A stretch of 64,000 nucleotides of DNA from Phocoenobacter uteri (GCF_900454895.1 NZ_UGTA01000001.1:310001-374000), one strand, 5' to 3'. Positions 17,304 through 26,149 are shown, numbered from the stretch's first letter. The notes: a model not told the origin generated them from the letters alone. Numbers and translations: made by a program.

Positions 17304-17873
17304 TTAGAACGAATAACGCAAACCTGTTGAGAATTCGTGAGATTTAATTTTGAAAGCATCATCTGCAAATTTGCCCCAATAATTGTAGCGGTAGCCTGCA
17401 TCTAATTCTAAATTAGGTACAACTTTATAGCTTGCACCGAATAAAATACCTAAACCTGTTTTGGTTTTGCTGAATTTATCGCTTTCATAATAATTTGGAG
17501 CTTTTAGTTCAGCATTAATTTTTACTTTATTTAAACCTAATCGCACGCCAACATAAGGTTTGATTTGCGATTGAAGATCAAAATCATAGATAGCAGAAAA
17601 ACCGATGCTATTGAACTTCACATCTGATGTTTCAACTGAGTATCTATCCTGATCTATAAATTTCTTACCTTTATAATGCGTATAATCCAACGCTAAACGA
17701 ACATCGCCTAGATCATAACCAGCACTTAGACGTGGTGAGAAACCTTTTATAGGATCTTTTCCGTCGGTTACTTTGGCATAACCTAAGTCGCCTTGAACAT
17801 AAAAATTATTTTGAGCCATTGCTGAGGTAGCAAAGATTAAAGATAGGGTAGTGACTAATAATGCTTTTTTCAT
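17304..17873 (-). CDS. Opa-like small outer-membrane beta-barrel protein (paralogue 1)
   Basis: A 189-residue secreted protein with a signal peptide ending AMA-Q. The alternating hydrophobic strands are typical of eight-stranded barrels of the opacity/OmpX type. It ends in the strand EFSTGLRYSF, with the terminal phenylalanine recognised by the BAM machinery. It is clearly homologous to the next gene: FSPRLSAGYDLGDVRLALDY here against FSPRLSAGYNFGDVRLAVDY there. The pair probably arose by tandem duplication and differs mostly in the predicted surface loops. Function is unknown; relatives are linked to adhesion or serum interaction. A good ribosome site (CAGGAGTATATAA) precedes the start. Confidence 0.85.
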   Translation of the reverse strand: MKKALLVTTLSLIFATSAMAQNNFYVQGDLGYAKVTDGKDPIKGFSPRLSAGYDLGDVRLALDYTHYKGKKFIDQDRYSVETSDVKFNSIGFSAIYDFDLQSQIKPYVGVRLGLNKVKINAELKAPNYYESDKFSKTKTGLGILFGASYKVVPNLELDAGYRYNYWGKFADDAFKIKSHEFSTGLRYSF

Positions 17874-17963
17874 TTATATACTCCTGTGTAAAAGTTAAAA
17901 AGCATCCATATTATTTGCCTAAAAAAATAAAAGAGTAACAGATTTTTAAATAAAAATAGATCA

Positions 17964-17984
17964 AGCCTCACAAATTGTGAGGCT
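17964..17984 (-). terminator. Terminator between the two barrel genes
   Basis: AGCCTCACAA and TTGTGAGGCT form a perfect stem around one central base. Read on the minus strand it is followed by a T-rich run (CTATTTTTATTT). It ends the upstream paralogue's transcript. Confidence 0.65.
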
Positions 17985-17996
17985 ATAATAGAACAA

Positions 17997-18584
17997 TTAG
18001 AATGTATAACGTAAACCAGTTGAGAATTCGTGAGAGATTGGTTTAACATTATCAATAGACTTGAATTTACCCCAACGATTATAGTGGTAACCAACATCAA
18101 GATCTAATTTTTTTGTTAAGCTGTAACTTGCCCCAACTACGACACCTAAACCTAATTTAGATGAACTACCTTTTATTGTTTCTTTTTTATTTGATGATAT
18201 TTTTTTACCATCTAATTTTAAATGATTGAGAGCTAATCTTGCACCTACATAAGGTTTGATTGCTGAACCCATATCAAAATCATAAATAGCAGATAATCCA
18301 AAGCTACGATTTATATCAATATATCTGTCTTTTTTTGAGACATTTTTATTAGACTTATATTTGTTTTTGTAATTATAACCCGTGTAATCCACAGCGAGAC
18401 GAACATCGCCAAAATTATAACCAGCACTCAGGCGAGGCGAAAATCCAGTTGATTTTTTTATTTTATTGTTACCAAATTTTAGTGATGAATAACCTAAATC
18501 TCCTTGAATATAAAATCCTTGTTGTGCCATCACAGGTGCAATCAATGCTAAGGATAGTGTAGAAACTAATAACGCTTTTTTCAT
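17997..18584 (-). CDS. Opa-like small outer-membrane beta-barrel protein (paralogue 2)
   Basis: A 195-residue paralogue of the neighbouring barrel protein, with signal peptide MKKALLVSTLSLALIAPVMA and the same C-terminal strand, EFSTGLRYTF. Conserved strand segments include DVRLAVDYTGYN and AIKPYVGARLALNHLKLDG. The loops are rich in lysine, serine and asparagine and differ from paralogue 1, as expected for exposed regions. The two genes are separated by 123 bases containing a terminator, so each may have its own promoter. AAGGAGTAAATAA lies before the ATG. Exact function not recognised. Confidence 0.85.
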   Translation of the reverse strand: MKKALLVSTLSLALIAPVMAQQGFYIQGDLGYSSLKFGNNKIKKSTGFSPRLSAGYNFGDVRLAVDYTGYNYKNKYKSNKNVSKKDRYIDINRSFGLSAIYDFDMGSAIKPYVGARLALNHLKLDGKKISSNKKETIKGSSSKLGLGVVVGASYSLTKKLDLDVGYHYNRWGKFKSIDNVKPISHEFSTGLRYTF

Positions 18585-18741
18585 TTATTTACTCCTTGTT
18601 TGATATAATTAAAAAGCGGGCATATTATGAGCTTAAAAAAACGAAAGGCAATAAAATTATTATGGTTGTTTAAAAGGTCAGACGAGTGAAATTATTTTAT
18701 TTCCCATAAAAAAAATACTAGTAATTTTCTTCAAACTTTGG

Positions 18742-18960
18742 TATAAATACGGCGTTTTTTGTGTGCGAAAATATTCGTTCAAAAAACAAACAAAACAAAT
18801 TTATTTTTAATTCAAAATCACACACATATTTATCGTTAATAATTGGGGTGCTGAAAAAAGTGATTAAAGGCTTTTTGATGTCAGATTATTAGAATATGTG
18901 GAGGCTAAACCCCGTTCTATAACATAAATATAGAACAAACAATTTAAAGGAAAAAATCTT
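18742..18960 (+). promoter_or_regulatory. rpsB promoter and structured 5' leader
   Basis: The 376 bases before rpsB hold a -10-like TATAAA at 18742-18747 followed by the GC-rich TACGGCG, typical of stringently controlled ribosomal promoters. The leader then has GGGGTGCTG near 18845 and GGAGGCTAAACCCC near 18901-18914, which can pair through GGGGT/ACCCC. S2 represses its own operon through a conserved leader in gamma-proteobacteria, and this region is the candidate. No clear -35 was seen. The rest of the gap (18585-18740) is the promoter area of the divergent barrel gene, without a further feature I can support. Confidence 0.45.
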
Positions 18961-19695
18961 ATGGCACAAGTTTCTATGCTAGATATGCTAAAAGCTGGCG
19001 TTCACTTCGGACACCAAACTCGTTACTGGAACCCAAAAATGAAACCTTTCATCTTTGGTTCACGCAACGGCGTTCACATCGTAAACCTTGAAAAAACTGC
19101 ACCAATGTTCAATGAAGCATTAAACGAATTAACTCGTATTTCACATAACAATGGTAAAGTTCTTTTCGTAGGAACTAAACGTGCAGCAGGTGAAGCGGTT
19201 AAAGCAGCAGCATTAGATTGCCAACAGTTCTATGTAAATCATCGTTGGTTAGGTGGTATGCTTACTAACTGGAAAACTGTTCGTCAATCAATCAAACGTT
19301 TAAAAGATTTAGAAGCACAAACCCAAGACGGTACATTTGAAAAAATTACTAAAAAAGAAGCGTTAATGCGTACTCGTGAGCTTGAAAAATTAGAATTAAG
19401 CTTAGGTGGTATCAAAAATATGGCGGGTCTTCCTGATGCAATCTTTGTTATCGGTGCAGACTACGAACATATCGCAATTAAAGAAGCGAACAATCTTGGT
19501 ATTCCAGTATTTGCTATCGTAGATACTAACGCTGATCCAGATGGTGTTGATTACATCATTCCAGGAAATGATGATGCAACTCGTGCAATCCAACTTTACT
19601 TAACAGCGGCAGCAGAAGCGGTTAAAGAAGGTCGTGGACAAGAAAAAGTAAGTGAAGAAACTTTTAACGCTGAAACAGAAGCAGCGGCAGAGTAA
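18961..19695 (+). CDS. rpsB: 30S ribosomal protein S2
   Basis: A 244-residue S2 protein with the family hallmarks MLDMLKAGVHFGHQTRYWNPKM at the N-terminus and QFYVNHRWLGGMLTNW. The C-terminal tail is rich in glutamate and alanine. It binds the head-body junction of the small subunit late in assembly. AAAGGAAAAAATCTT precedes the ATG. tsf follows after 101 bases with an attenuating hairpin, the classic rpsB-tsf arrangement. Codon use is highly biased, as expected for a strongly expressed gene. Confidence 0.98.
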   Translation: MAQVSMLDMLKAGVHFGHQTRYWNPKMKPFIFGSRNGVHIVNLEKTAPMFNEALNELTRISHNNGKVLFVGTKRAAGEAVKAAALDCQQFYVNHRWLGGMLTNWKTVRQSIKRLKDLEAQTQDGTFEKITKKEALMRTRELEKLELSLGGIKNMAGLPDAIFVIGADYEHIAIKEANNLGIPVFAIVDTNADPDGVDYIIPGNDDATRAIQLYLTAAAEAVKEGRGQEKVSEETFNAETEAAAE

Positions 19696-19740
19696 TTCAT
19701 CAAAAGACTGGCCCTAAACACTAGTCTTTAATACATTAGT

Positions 19741-19770
19741 GAAGCAGGGCGTTATCCCTGCTTTATTTTA
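19741..19770 (+). terminator. rpsB-tsf intercistronic terminator/attenuator
   Basis: GAAGCAGGG pairs with CCCTGCTT (19756-19763) and is followed by TATTTT. It probably lets only part of the transcription reach tsf. Confidence 0.7.
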
Positions 19771-19796
19771 ACTTATTTATAACGAGGATTAAAAAA

Positions 19797-20645
19797 ATGG
19801 CTCAAATTACAGCATCATTAGTAAAAGAACTTCGTGATCGTACCGGTGCTGGTATGATGGAATGTAAAAAAGCATTAGTTGAAGCGAATGGCGACATTGA
19901 ATTAGCAATCGACAATATGCGTAAATCTGGTCAAGCAAAAGCGGCTAAAAAAGCAGGTCGTGTTGCAGCAGAAGGTGTAATCATCAACCGTATTGATGGT
20001 AACTTCGCTATCGCTCTTGAAATGAACTGTGAAACAGACTTCGTTGCAAAAGACGCTGGTTTCTTAGGCTTAGCAAATGAAATCGCTGATTATGCAATCG
20101 CAAACAAAGTATCTGACGTTGAAGTGCTAAAAGCTCAATTTGAAGAACAACGTGCAGCATTAGTTGCTAAAATCGGTGAAAATATGAATATTCGTCGTAT
20201 CGCAACTATCGAAGGTGACGTTTTAGGTTCATACTTACACGGTGCTAAAATCGGTGTTATCGTTGCAGCGACAAACGCAGATGAAGAGTTAGTTAAACAT
20301 ATCGCAATGCACGTTGCAGCAAGCCGTCCAGAGTTTGTTAAACCTGAAGATGTTCCAGCAGAAGTTGTTGAAAAAGAACGTCAAATTCAAATTGATATCG
20401 CAATGCAATCTGGTAAACCACAGCAAATCGCTGAGAAAATGGTTGAAGGTCGTATGAAGAAATTCACTGGTGAAGTTTCATTAACAGGACAACCTTTTGT
20501 TATGGATCCTTCTAAATCAGTTGGCGATTTATTAAAAGAAAAAGGTGCAGACGTTTCTGGCTTTATCCGTTTTGAAGTGGGTGAAGGTATCGAGAAACAA
20601 GAAACAGACTTCGCAGCAGAAGTTGCAGCAATGGCTAAGGCATAA
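19797..20645 (+). CDS. tsf: Translation elongation factor Ts
   Basis: A 282-residue nucleotide-exchange factor for EF-Tu. Seen: the N-terminal UBA-like region with RTGAGMMECKKAL, the conserved TDFVAK motif (NCETDFVAKDAGF) that inserts into EF-Tu, and the C-terminal core repeats with SLTGQPFVMDPSKSVG. The start follows AACGAGGATTAAAAAA. It ends just before a terminator, so pyrH is a separate unit. Length and sequence are standard. Confidence 0.98.
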   Translation: MAQITASLVKELRDRTGAGMMECKKALVEANGDIELAIDNMRKSGQAKAAKKAGRVAAEGVIINRIDGNFAIALEMNCETDFVAKDAGFLGLANEIADYAIANKVSDVEVLKAQFEEQRAALVAKIGENMNIRRIATIEGDVLGSYLHGAKIGVIVAATNADEELVKHIAMHVAASRPEFVKPEDVPAEVVEKERQIQIDIAMQSGKPQQIAEKMVEGRMKKFTGEVSLTGQPFVMDPSKSVGDLLKEKGADVSGFIRFEVGEGIEKQETDFAAEVAAMAKA

Positions 20646-20652
20646 TTGCTCA

Positions 20653-20685
20653 AAAAAGGCGGACAAAATGTTCGCCTTTTATTTG
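20653..20685 (+). terminator. Terminator after tsf
   Basis: AAAAGGCG-GAC pairs with GTT-CGCCTTTT (ending about 20680), followed by ATTTG. Moderate to strong stem. Confidence 0.75.
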
Positions 20686-20723
20686 TTTAGATTTTTGTTT
20701 TTCTAAAAATAGAATTTTATGAT

Positions 20724-20777
20724 AAGCGGTTATATTTAAGTAAAAATTTGCAAATTTTGAAAAAAATCAGACCGCTT
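20724..20777. repeat. Inverted pair of DNA-uptake sequences after tsf
   Basis: AAGCGGT at 20724-20730 faces ACCGCTT at 20771-20777 across an AT-rich stretch with AAATTTGCAAATTTT. Confidence 0.85.
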
Positions 20778-20799
20778 ATCAGAATATTTTTTCGGAGTT

Positions 20800-20826
20800 G
20801 TAGAGACAGGGGAAGCCCTGTTTCTA
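20800..20826 (+). repeat. Single GTAG-headed palindrome before pyrH
   Basis: GTAG at 20800-20803 is followed by AGACAGGG, which pairs with CCCTGTTTCT across a short GGAAG loop. It resembles one half of the REPIN-like pairs, but the stem sequence is closer to the palindromes at 33006 and 33072. Confidence 0.5.
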
Positions 20827-20872
20827 TGTATTTAGTATTTTAAATTTGTTAGAGAGTATAGAAGAGGTAGGT

Positions 20873-21586
20873 ATGAATCAGCCAATTTACAAAAGAATTT
20901 TATTAAAATTAAGTGGGGAAGCTCTACAAGGCGAAGAAGGCTTTGGTATCGATCCATCTATCTTAGATAGAATGGCCGTTGAAATTAAAGAACTTATTGA
21001 GATGGGCGTTGAAGTTGGTGTTGTAATCGGTGGTGGAAACCTATTTCGTGGTGCAAAATTAGCACAAGCTGGAATGAATCGAGTAGTAGGCGATCATATG
21101 GGAATGCTTGCAACAGTGATGAATGGTTTAGCAATGCGTGATTCTTTGCACCGTAATGATGTGAATGCAAAATTGATGTCTGCATTCCAATTAAATGGTA
21201 TTTGTGATAATTATAACTGGTCTGAAGCGATCAAGATGCTGCGTGAGGGACGCGTGGTGATTTTCTCTGCGGGTACAGGTAATCCATTCTTTACCACAGA
21301 TTCAGCAGCGTGCTTGCGTGGTATTGAAATTGAAGCAGATGTTGTATTGAAAGCAACAAAAGTGGATGGCGTATATGATTGCGATCCTGCTAAAAATCCT
21401 GATGCAAAATTATTGAATTCATTAACTTATGCAGAAGTAATTGAGAAAGAATTACAGGTAATGGATCTTGCCGCTTTCACATTAGCTCGTGATCATAATA
21501 TGCCGATTCGTGTATTTAATATGGGTAAAGCTGGTGCATTGAAAAAAGTAATTTTAGGTACGGAAGAAGGTACAACTATTGCTTAA
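20873..21586 (+). CDS. pyrH: Uridylate kinase
   Basis: A 237-residue hexameric UMP kinase of the amino-acid kinase fold, making UDP for pyrimidine nucleotides and cell-envelope sugars. Seen: RILLKLSGEAL (phosphate-binding lysine), GVVIGGGNLFRG, FFTTDSAACLRGIEIEADVVLKATKVDGVYD. I start at ATG 20873, which has GAAGAGGTAGGT before it; a TTG at 20846 would add nine non-conserved residues. The order rpsB-tsf-pyrH-frr is kept, but an exporter gene lies between pyrH and frr here. Confidence 0.97.
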   Translation: MNQPIYKRILLKLSGEALQGEEGFGIDPSILDRMAVEIKELIEMGVEVGVVIGGGNLFRGAKLAQAGMNRVVGDHMGMLATVMNGLAMRDSLHRNDVNAKLMSAFQLNGICDNYNWSEAIKMLREGRVVIFSAGTGNPFFTTDSAACLRGIEIEADVVLKATKVDGVYDCDPAKNPDAKLLNSLTYAEVIEKELQVMDLAAFTLARDHNMPIRVFNMGKAGALKKVILGTEEGTTIA

Positions 21587-21617
21587 TTACGTTTTTTAGC
21601 ACACATACTTTATTTTT

Positions 21618-21660
21618 AACAGCCCTAGATAGTCTAATATCTAGGGCTGTTTTATTTTTT
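21618..21660 (+). terminator. Strong terminator after pyrH
   Basis: AACAGCCCTAGATA pairs perfectly with TATCTAGGGCTGTT, followed by TTATTTTTT. Confidence 0.9.
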
Positions 21661-21728
21661 AATTTAGTTGATTTTTCTATTTTTTGTGATTAGTGTTAGT
21701 GCATTATTTTTTGAAAAATGAGAGTGGT

Positions 21729-22352
21729 ATGTTGGATATTTTAATCACTGGTTTTTTAACTTCAGCAATGTTAATTATTGCTATTGGTGCGCAAAATGCT
21801 TTTATTTTGAAAAATGGAATTAGCAACAATCATATTTTTACCATCGCTTCAGTATGTTTTTTATGTGATGTTATATTGATAAGTATAGGTGTTTTGGGTA
21901 TCGGTAAGCTGATCATTGATAGTATTATTGCGAAATTAGGGCTATCGTTACTCGGTGCTCTTTTTCTATTTTGTTATGGGTTATCCGCATTGAAAAGCGC
22001 TTGTCAGAATAAATCAATGCGAGTGATCGCAGATAAGAAAAAAAGTACTCGAAAAGAGATGATTACTGCCACCTTAGCCGTAACATTGCTTAATCCGCAC
22101 GTGTATTTGGATACTATTGTCATCGTAGGTGGTATTGCAGCAAACCTTAATTTCACACAAAAAATTTATTTTTTAATTGGTTCATTACTCGGCTCGCTGA
22201 TATGGTTTTTCGGATTAGGTTATGGGAGTAAAAAATTAACTCCTTTATTTGCTAAGCCATATATGTGGAAAATTTTGGATCTTGTTATTGCGGTGATTAT
22301 GTTCTCTATTTCTTATCAATTGGTTAAATTTGCTTATTATTCATTGAGTTAA
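21729..22352 (+). CDS. LysE/ArgO-family amino-acid exporter
   Basis: A 207-residue membrane protein with about six hydrophobic helices. The LysE family signature is clear near the N-terminus (IAIGAQNAFILKNGISNNH), and a conserved NPHVYLDT motif lies in the middle. Relatives export arginine (ArgO) or lysine (LysE). The length and the NPHVYLDT motif fit ArgO well, but the substrate cannot be told from sequence. The start is ATG 21729, preceded by GAGAGTGG; an upstream start at 21693 would place polar residues before the first helix. It lies alone between terminators, inserted between pyrH and frr. Confidence 0.87.
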   Translation: MLDILITGFLTSAMLIIAIGAQNAFILKNGISNNHIFTIASVCFLCDVILISIGVLGIGKLIIDSIIAKLGLSLLGALFLFCYGLSALKSACQNKSMRVIADKKKSTRKEMITATLAVTLLNPHVYLDTIVIVGGIAANLNFTQKIYFLIGSLLGSLIWFFGLGYGSKKLTPLFAKPYMWKILDLVIAVIMFSISYQLVKFAYYSLS

Positions 22353-22525
22353 ATATAAAAAAGATGATTTGATAAAGTAAATGATTTATTTATATTTATT
22401 AGAAATAAAAGCTGTAAATTTATACTTGTTTTTAGTCGTGTTACAAAAATAACGCTAGGAAAATTAAGGTGAATTCGGTACAATCTACGGTAATTTTTTA
22501 GCTATTTATCAAAAAGGATTATTAA

Positions 22526-23083
22526 ATGATTACTGAAATAAAAAAAGATGCAGAACAACGTATGACTAAAAGCTTAGAAGCGTTTAAAGATCACATTTCT
22601 AAGGTGCGTACAGGTCGTGCTCAACCTGCTTTATTAGACGGTATCCAAGTGTCTTACTACGGTGCATTAACACCACTTCGTCAATTAGCAAACGTGGTAG
22701 CAGAAGACGCAAGAACCTTAGCTGTAAGCGTTTTTGATCGTAGTTTAATTGCAGACGTTGAGAAAGCGATTATGAGTTCAGATTTAGGGTTAAACCCTGT
22801 AACCGCGGGCACAACCATTCGTGTACCACTTCCTCCATTAACAGAAGAGCGTCGTCGTGATTTAATTAAAATCGTAAAAGGCGAAGCAGAACAAGGTAAA
22901 GTGGCGGTACGTAATGTGCGTCGTGATGCGAATGATAAAATCAAAGCGTTATTAAAAGATAAAGAAATCAGCGAAGACGAAGAGCGTAAAGCACAAGACG
23001 AAATTCAAAAAATTACCGATCAGTTCATTAAACAAGTTGATGAAGTGTTAGCAGGTAAAGAAAAAGAATTATTAGATTTCTAA
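22526..23083 (+). CDS. frr: Ribosome recycling factor
   Basis: A 185-residue protein that splits post-termination ribosomes with EF-G. It is a full-length match to the family: KVRTGRAQPALLDGI near residue 30 and the C-terminal three-helix bundle with PPLTEERRRDLIK and RNVRRDANDKIK. AAGGATTATTAA lies before the ATG. An uptake-sequence pair and a REPIN-like element separate it from dxr, so the two are probably not tightly coupled. Confidence 0.98.
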   Translation: MITEIKKDAEQRMTKSLEAFKDHISKVRTGRAQPALLDGIQVSYYGALTPLRQLANVVAEDARTLAVSVFDRSLIADVEKAIMSSDLGLNPVTAGTTIRVPLPPLTEERRRDLIKIVKGEAEQGKVAVRNVRRDANDKIKALLKDKEISEDEERKAQDEIQKITDQFIKQVDEVLAGKEKELLDF

Positions 23084-23090
23084 TTTTTTG

Positions 23091-23162
23091 AAGCGGTCAG
23101 ATTTTAGTGATTTTTTGCAATTTTTTTGAATTTTGCAAATTTTATATAAAATCTTACCGCTT
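23091..23162. repeat. Inverted pair of DNA-uptake sequences after frr
   Basis: AAGCGGT (23091-23097) faces ACCGCTT (23156-23162), with TTTTGCAAATTTT between. It may serve as the frr terminator. Confidence 0.8.
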
Positions 23163-23188
23163 AATAACTTAATAAGAAAAATTATTCC

Positions 23189-23292
23189 GTAGGGGAGGAT
23201 TGAATGAGCGTAGCAAATGGCATATCCTCCCGAAAAATGTAGATTAACGAGCGGGAGCATATACGCAAACACGTTTGCTAATGCTCCCCTAC
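23189..23292. repeat. REPIN-like inverted pair of GTAG palindromes (copy B)
   Basis: Left unit: GTAGGGGAGGAT folding onto ATCCTCCC. Right unit: GGGAGCAT folding onto ATGCTCCC, with inner GCAAAC/GTTTGC, ending CCCCTAC. The outer ends GTAGGGGAG and CTCCCCTAC are exact complements. It is the cleanest copy in the window. Confidence 0.85.
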
Positions 23293-23308
23293 ATTTAAAA
23301 TTAAAACA

Positions 23309-24499
23309 ATGAAAAAAATCACTATCTTAGGTTCAACTGGTTCGATCGGAAAAAGCACGCTTTCTGTGATTGAACGTAACCCAGAGCGTTATCAAATTTT
23401 TGCCCTTGTGGGAGGCAGAAATGTTGAGCTAATGCTTGAACAATGCTTAAAATTCCAACCTCAATTTGTCGCTTTAGACGATGAAAATGCCGCTCAACAA
23501 TTAAACATCGCTTTGCAATCCCATTCAATTAAAACCGAAGTGTTGGCGGGTAGCCAAGCGATTTGTGAATTATCGGCTCACGCTGATGTGGATATGGTTA
23601 TGGCGGCGATTGTTGGGGCTGCGGGCTTGTTGTCGACCCTTGCTGCGGTAAAAGCAGGTAAGCAAGTGTTGTTAGCGAATAAGGAATCATTGGTCACCTG
23701 TGGGCAGATTTTTATTGATGAGGCGAAAAAATCAGGGGCAAAATTGTTGCCTGTGGATAGTGAACATAATGCGATTTTTCAATCTTTACCGCCACAAGCA
23801 CAAAATCAAATCGGATTTTGTCCGTTGGCGGATCTTGGGATCAGTAAAATTGTTTTAACGGGATCAGGCGGTCCATTTAGAACTAAGCCATTAAGTGAAT
23901 TTTCAAGTATTACGCCTGCACAGGCTGTCGCACACCCGAACTGGTCTATGGGGCAAAAAATCTCCGTTGATTCAGCGACGATGATGAATAAAGGCTTGGA
24001 ATATATTGAGGCACGTTGGTTATTTAATGCCAGCGAAGATGAGATGGAAATTATTATCCACCCACAATCCATTATTCATTCAATGGTGCGTTATATTGAC
24101 GGCAGTGTGATTGCTCAAATGGGAAATCCTGATATGCGAACCCCGATTGCTCACACAATGGCGTATCCTGAGCGTATCTATTCTAACGTTGAACCGCTGG
24201 ACTTTTTTAAACTCAAAGAATTAACTTTTATCGAACCAGATTTTGCCCGTTACCCAAACTTAAAATTAGCGATTGATGCATTTAGAGAAGGGCAATATGC
24301 CACAACAGCGATGAATGCGGCGAATGAAATCGCGGTGGACGCATTTTTGAATAATAAAATTCGTTTTACAGATATTGAGCAAGTTAATCGTTCGGTCGTT
24401 GAGAATGTGGCACCTGTAAAAATCACTGAAATTGTGGACGTATTACATATAGATAAGCTAGCACGAGAGCTGGCACAACAACAGATATTACAAATATAA
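23309..24499 (+). CDS. dxr: 1-deoxy-D-xylulose 5-phosphate reductoisomerase
   Basis: The second enzyme of the MEP isoprenoid pathway, 396 residues. The NADPH-binding loop GSTGSIGKSTL is at residues 7-17. The metal and substrate region follows (LLPVDSEHNAIFQ near residue 150, with D, E and the catalytic loop MNKGLEYIEA) and GNPDMRTPIAH. It starts 17 bases after the REPIN-like repeat, with no strong ribosome site visible (ATTAAAACA), so translation may be modest. It ends in TAATG, overlapping uppS. Confidence 0.97.
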   Translation: MKKITILGSTGSIGKSTLSVIERNPERYQIFALVGGRNVELMLEQCLKFQPQFVALDDENAAQQLNIALQSHSIKTEVLAGSQAICELSAHADVDMVMAAIVGAAGLLSTLAAVKAGKQVLLANKESLVTCGQIFIDEAKKSGAKLLPVDSEHNAIFQSLPPQAQNQIGFCPLADLGISKIVLTGSGGPFRTKPLSEFSSITPAQAVAHPNWSMGQKISVDSATMMNKGLEYIEARWLFNASEDEMEIIIHPQSIIHSMVRYIDGSVIAQMGNPDMRTPIAHTMAYPERIYSNVEPLDFFKLKELTFIEPDFARYPNLKLAIDAFREGQYATTAMNAANEIAVDAFLNNKIRFTDIEQVNRSVVENVAPVKITEIVDVLHIDKLARELAQQQILQI

Positions 24500-25227
24500 T
24501 GAATGACTTAGATGTAGGTTTTGACTTAGACAGAATGCCACAACACGTTGCGATTATTATGGACGGCAACGGACGTTGGGCGAAACAGCAGGGAAAACTG
24601 CGAGTTTTTGGTCATCAAAATGCGATGAAAGCGGTCAGATCTGCGGTGAATTTTGCAGCTCGTCATCAAATTAAGGTGCTAACACTTTATGCGTTCAGTA
24701 GCGAAAATTGGTGTCGCCCACAAGATGAAGTGTCGGCGTTGATGTCACTTTTTATGAAAGCTTTGAACAGTGAAGTGAAAAAGTTACATAAAAATAATAT
24801 TTGTTTGAAGGTGATTGGTGATAAATCGGCATTTAGTGATGAGTTACAACAAAAAATTATTGAATCAGAACAGTTAACCCAAAATAATGACGGTTTAATT
24901 CTTAATATTGCCGCAAATTATGGCGGAATGTGGGATATTACTCAGGCGGCGAAAAAACTCGCATTACAAGTGAAATTAGGCGAGATCAGTTTAGATGAGA
25001 TTACCGAACAACAGTTACAACAGAATTTAATTACTGAGCAACAACCGCAGGTGGATCTGTTGATTCGAACTAGTGGCGAACAACGGATCAGTAATTTTTT
25101 ATTGTGGCAGATTGCTTATGCTGAGCTGTTTTTTACCCCTGTATTATGGCCAGATTTTAACGATGAAATTTTTGCACAAGCGATAATGGCTTACCAACAG
25201 CGTGAACGTCGTTTTGGTGGCTGTTAA
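24499..25227 (+). CDS. uppS: Undecaprenyl diphosphate synthase (cis-prenyltransferase)
   Basis: A 242-residue enzyme that makes the C55 lipid carrier used for peptidoglycan and O-antigen. The active-site aspartate lies in IIMDGNGRWAK; further motifs are LYAFSSENW and the C-terminal DLLIRTSGEQRISNFLLWQ and ELFFTPVLWPDF. The ATG overlaps the dxr stop by one base, so translation is coupled. It is in the usual order between dxr and cdsA. Confidence 0.97.
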   Translation: MNDLDVGFDLDRMPQHVAIIMDGNGRWAKQQGKLRVFGHQNAMKAVRSAVNFAARHQIKVLTLYAFSSENWCRPQDEVSALMSLFMKALNSEVKKLHKNNICLKVIGDKSAFSDELQQKIIESEQLTQNNDGLILNIAANYGGMWDITQAAKKLALQVKLGEISLDEITEQQLQQNLITEQQPQVDLLIRTSGEQRISNFLLWQIAYAELFFTPVLWPDFNDEIFAQAIMAYQQRERRFGGC

Positions 25228-25262
25228 ATCTATGCAAACTATTAAAAAATTAAGGAAACACA

Positions 25263-26132
25263 ATGCTTAAACAACGAGTACTTTCTGCACTTATTATGAT
25301 TCCATTAGCCTTATTGGGATTGTTTTTTCTTTCACCACTGCCTTTCTTTTTGGCGATATCAGTTTTAGTCGTATTAGGAATGTGGGAATGGGCACAATTT
25401 GCGGGCATTAAACGCTCTATTGGACGCATAATTGTCGCATTAGTGACCTTAGGTATTTTATTATTTCCGATAATGGCGGGGACGTATTCCATTAAAAAAG
25501 CGGACTTCCTTAACGATGTCACCACGCCATTACTTTTTGTGGGCGTTATTTGGTGGTTAGTCGCCCTGTTTTTAGTGATCGGTTATCCAAAAACAGCACG
25601 TTTCTGGGCGAAATCAATCAGTGCTAAATTTATTTTTGGTTTTTTAACCTTAGTACCATTTTTAATCGCAATGCCTGCCTTACGTTTCTATCACTACCAT
25701 TCAAATCCTTATCAAGGGGCATTTTTATTGCTTTATGTTTTAGTCTTGGTTTGGTCGGCAGATTCAGGGGCGTATTTCTTTGGACGTGCCTTTGGTAAAC
25801 ATAAATTAGCCCCAAAAGTATCACCAGGTAAATCCATTGAAGGGGCGATTGGCGGTTTAGTGACTGCTGGAGTGGTGTCATTTGTCTTCTTGCAAGTGAA
25901 TCCGAGTGATATGTTAAGTGCTAAATTAAATATGGCTGCCTTTATTGCCGTTTCTATCCTTACCGTTGCGATCTCAATTCTTGGGGATTTAACGGAAAGT
26001 ATGTTTAAACGTCAAGCGGGCGTGAAAGACAGCAGTAATTTAATTCCGGGACACGGCGGGATTTTAGATCGTATTGATAGTTTAACTGCTGCCGTACCAT
26101 TTTTTGCAATGGCATTTTTGTTCTTTTTATAG
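25263..26132 (+). CDS. cdsA: Phosphatidate cytidylyltransferase
   Basis: A 289-residue integral membrane enzyme with about eight helices that makes CDP-diacylglycerol, the branch point of phospholipid synthesis. The family signature is at the C-terminus (VKDSSNLIPGHGGILDRIDSL), and the conserved SPGKSIEGAIGGL loop is near residue 190. AAGGAAACACA precedes the ATG. rseP follows after 17 bases. Confidence 0.97.
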   Translation: MLKQRVLSALIMIPLALLGLFFLSPLPFFLAISVLVVLGMWEWAQFAGIKRSIGRIIVALVTLGILLFPIMAGTYSIKKADFLNDVTTPLLFVGVIWWLVALFLVIGYPKTARFWAKSISAKFIFGFLTLVPFLIAMPALRFYHYHSNPYQGAFLLLYVLVLVWSADSGAYFFGRAFGKHKLAPKVSPGKSIEGAIGGLVTAGVVSFVFLQVNPSDMLSAKLNMAAFIAVSILTVAISILGDLTESMFKRQAGVKDSSNLIPGHGGILDRIDSLTAAVPFFAMAFLFFL

Positions 26133-26149
26133 GATTAAGTAGGTAAATT

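Noticed and set aside
17870..18100. Minus-strand open frame overlapping the end of the second barrel gene
   Set aside because: It is out of frame with two well-supported genes, has no recognisable features, and spans a terminator.
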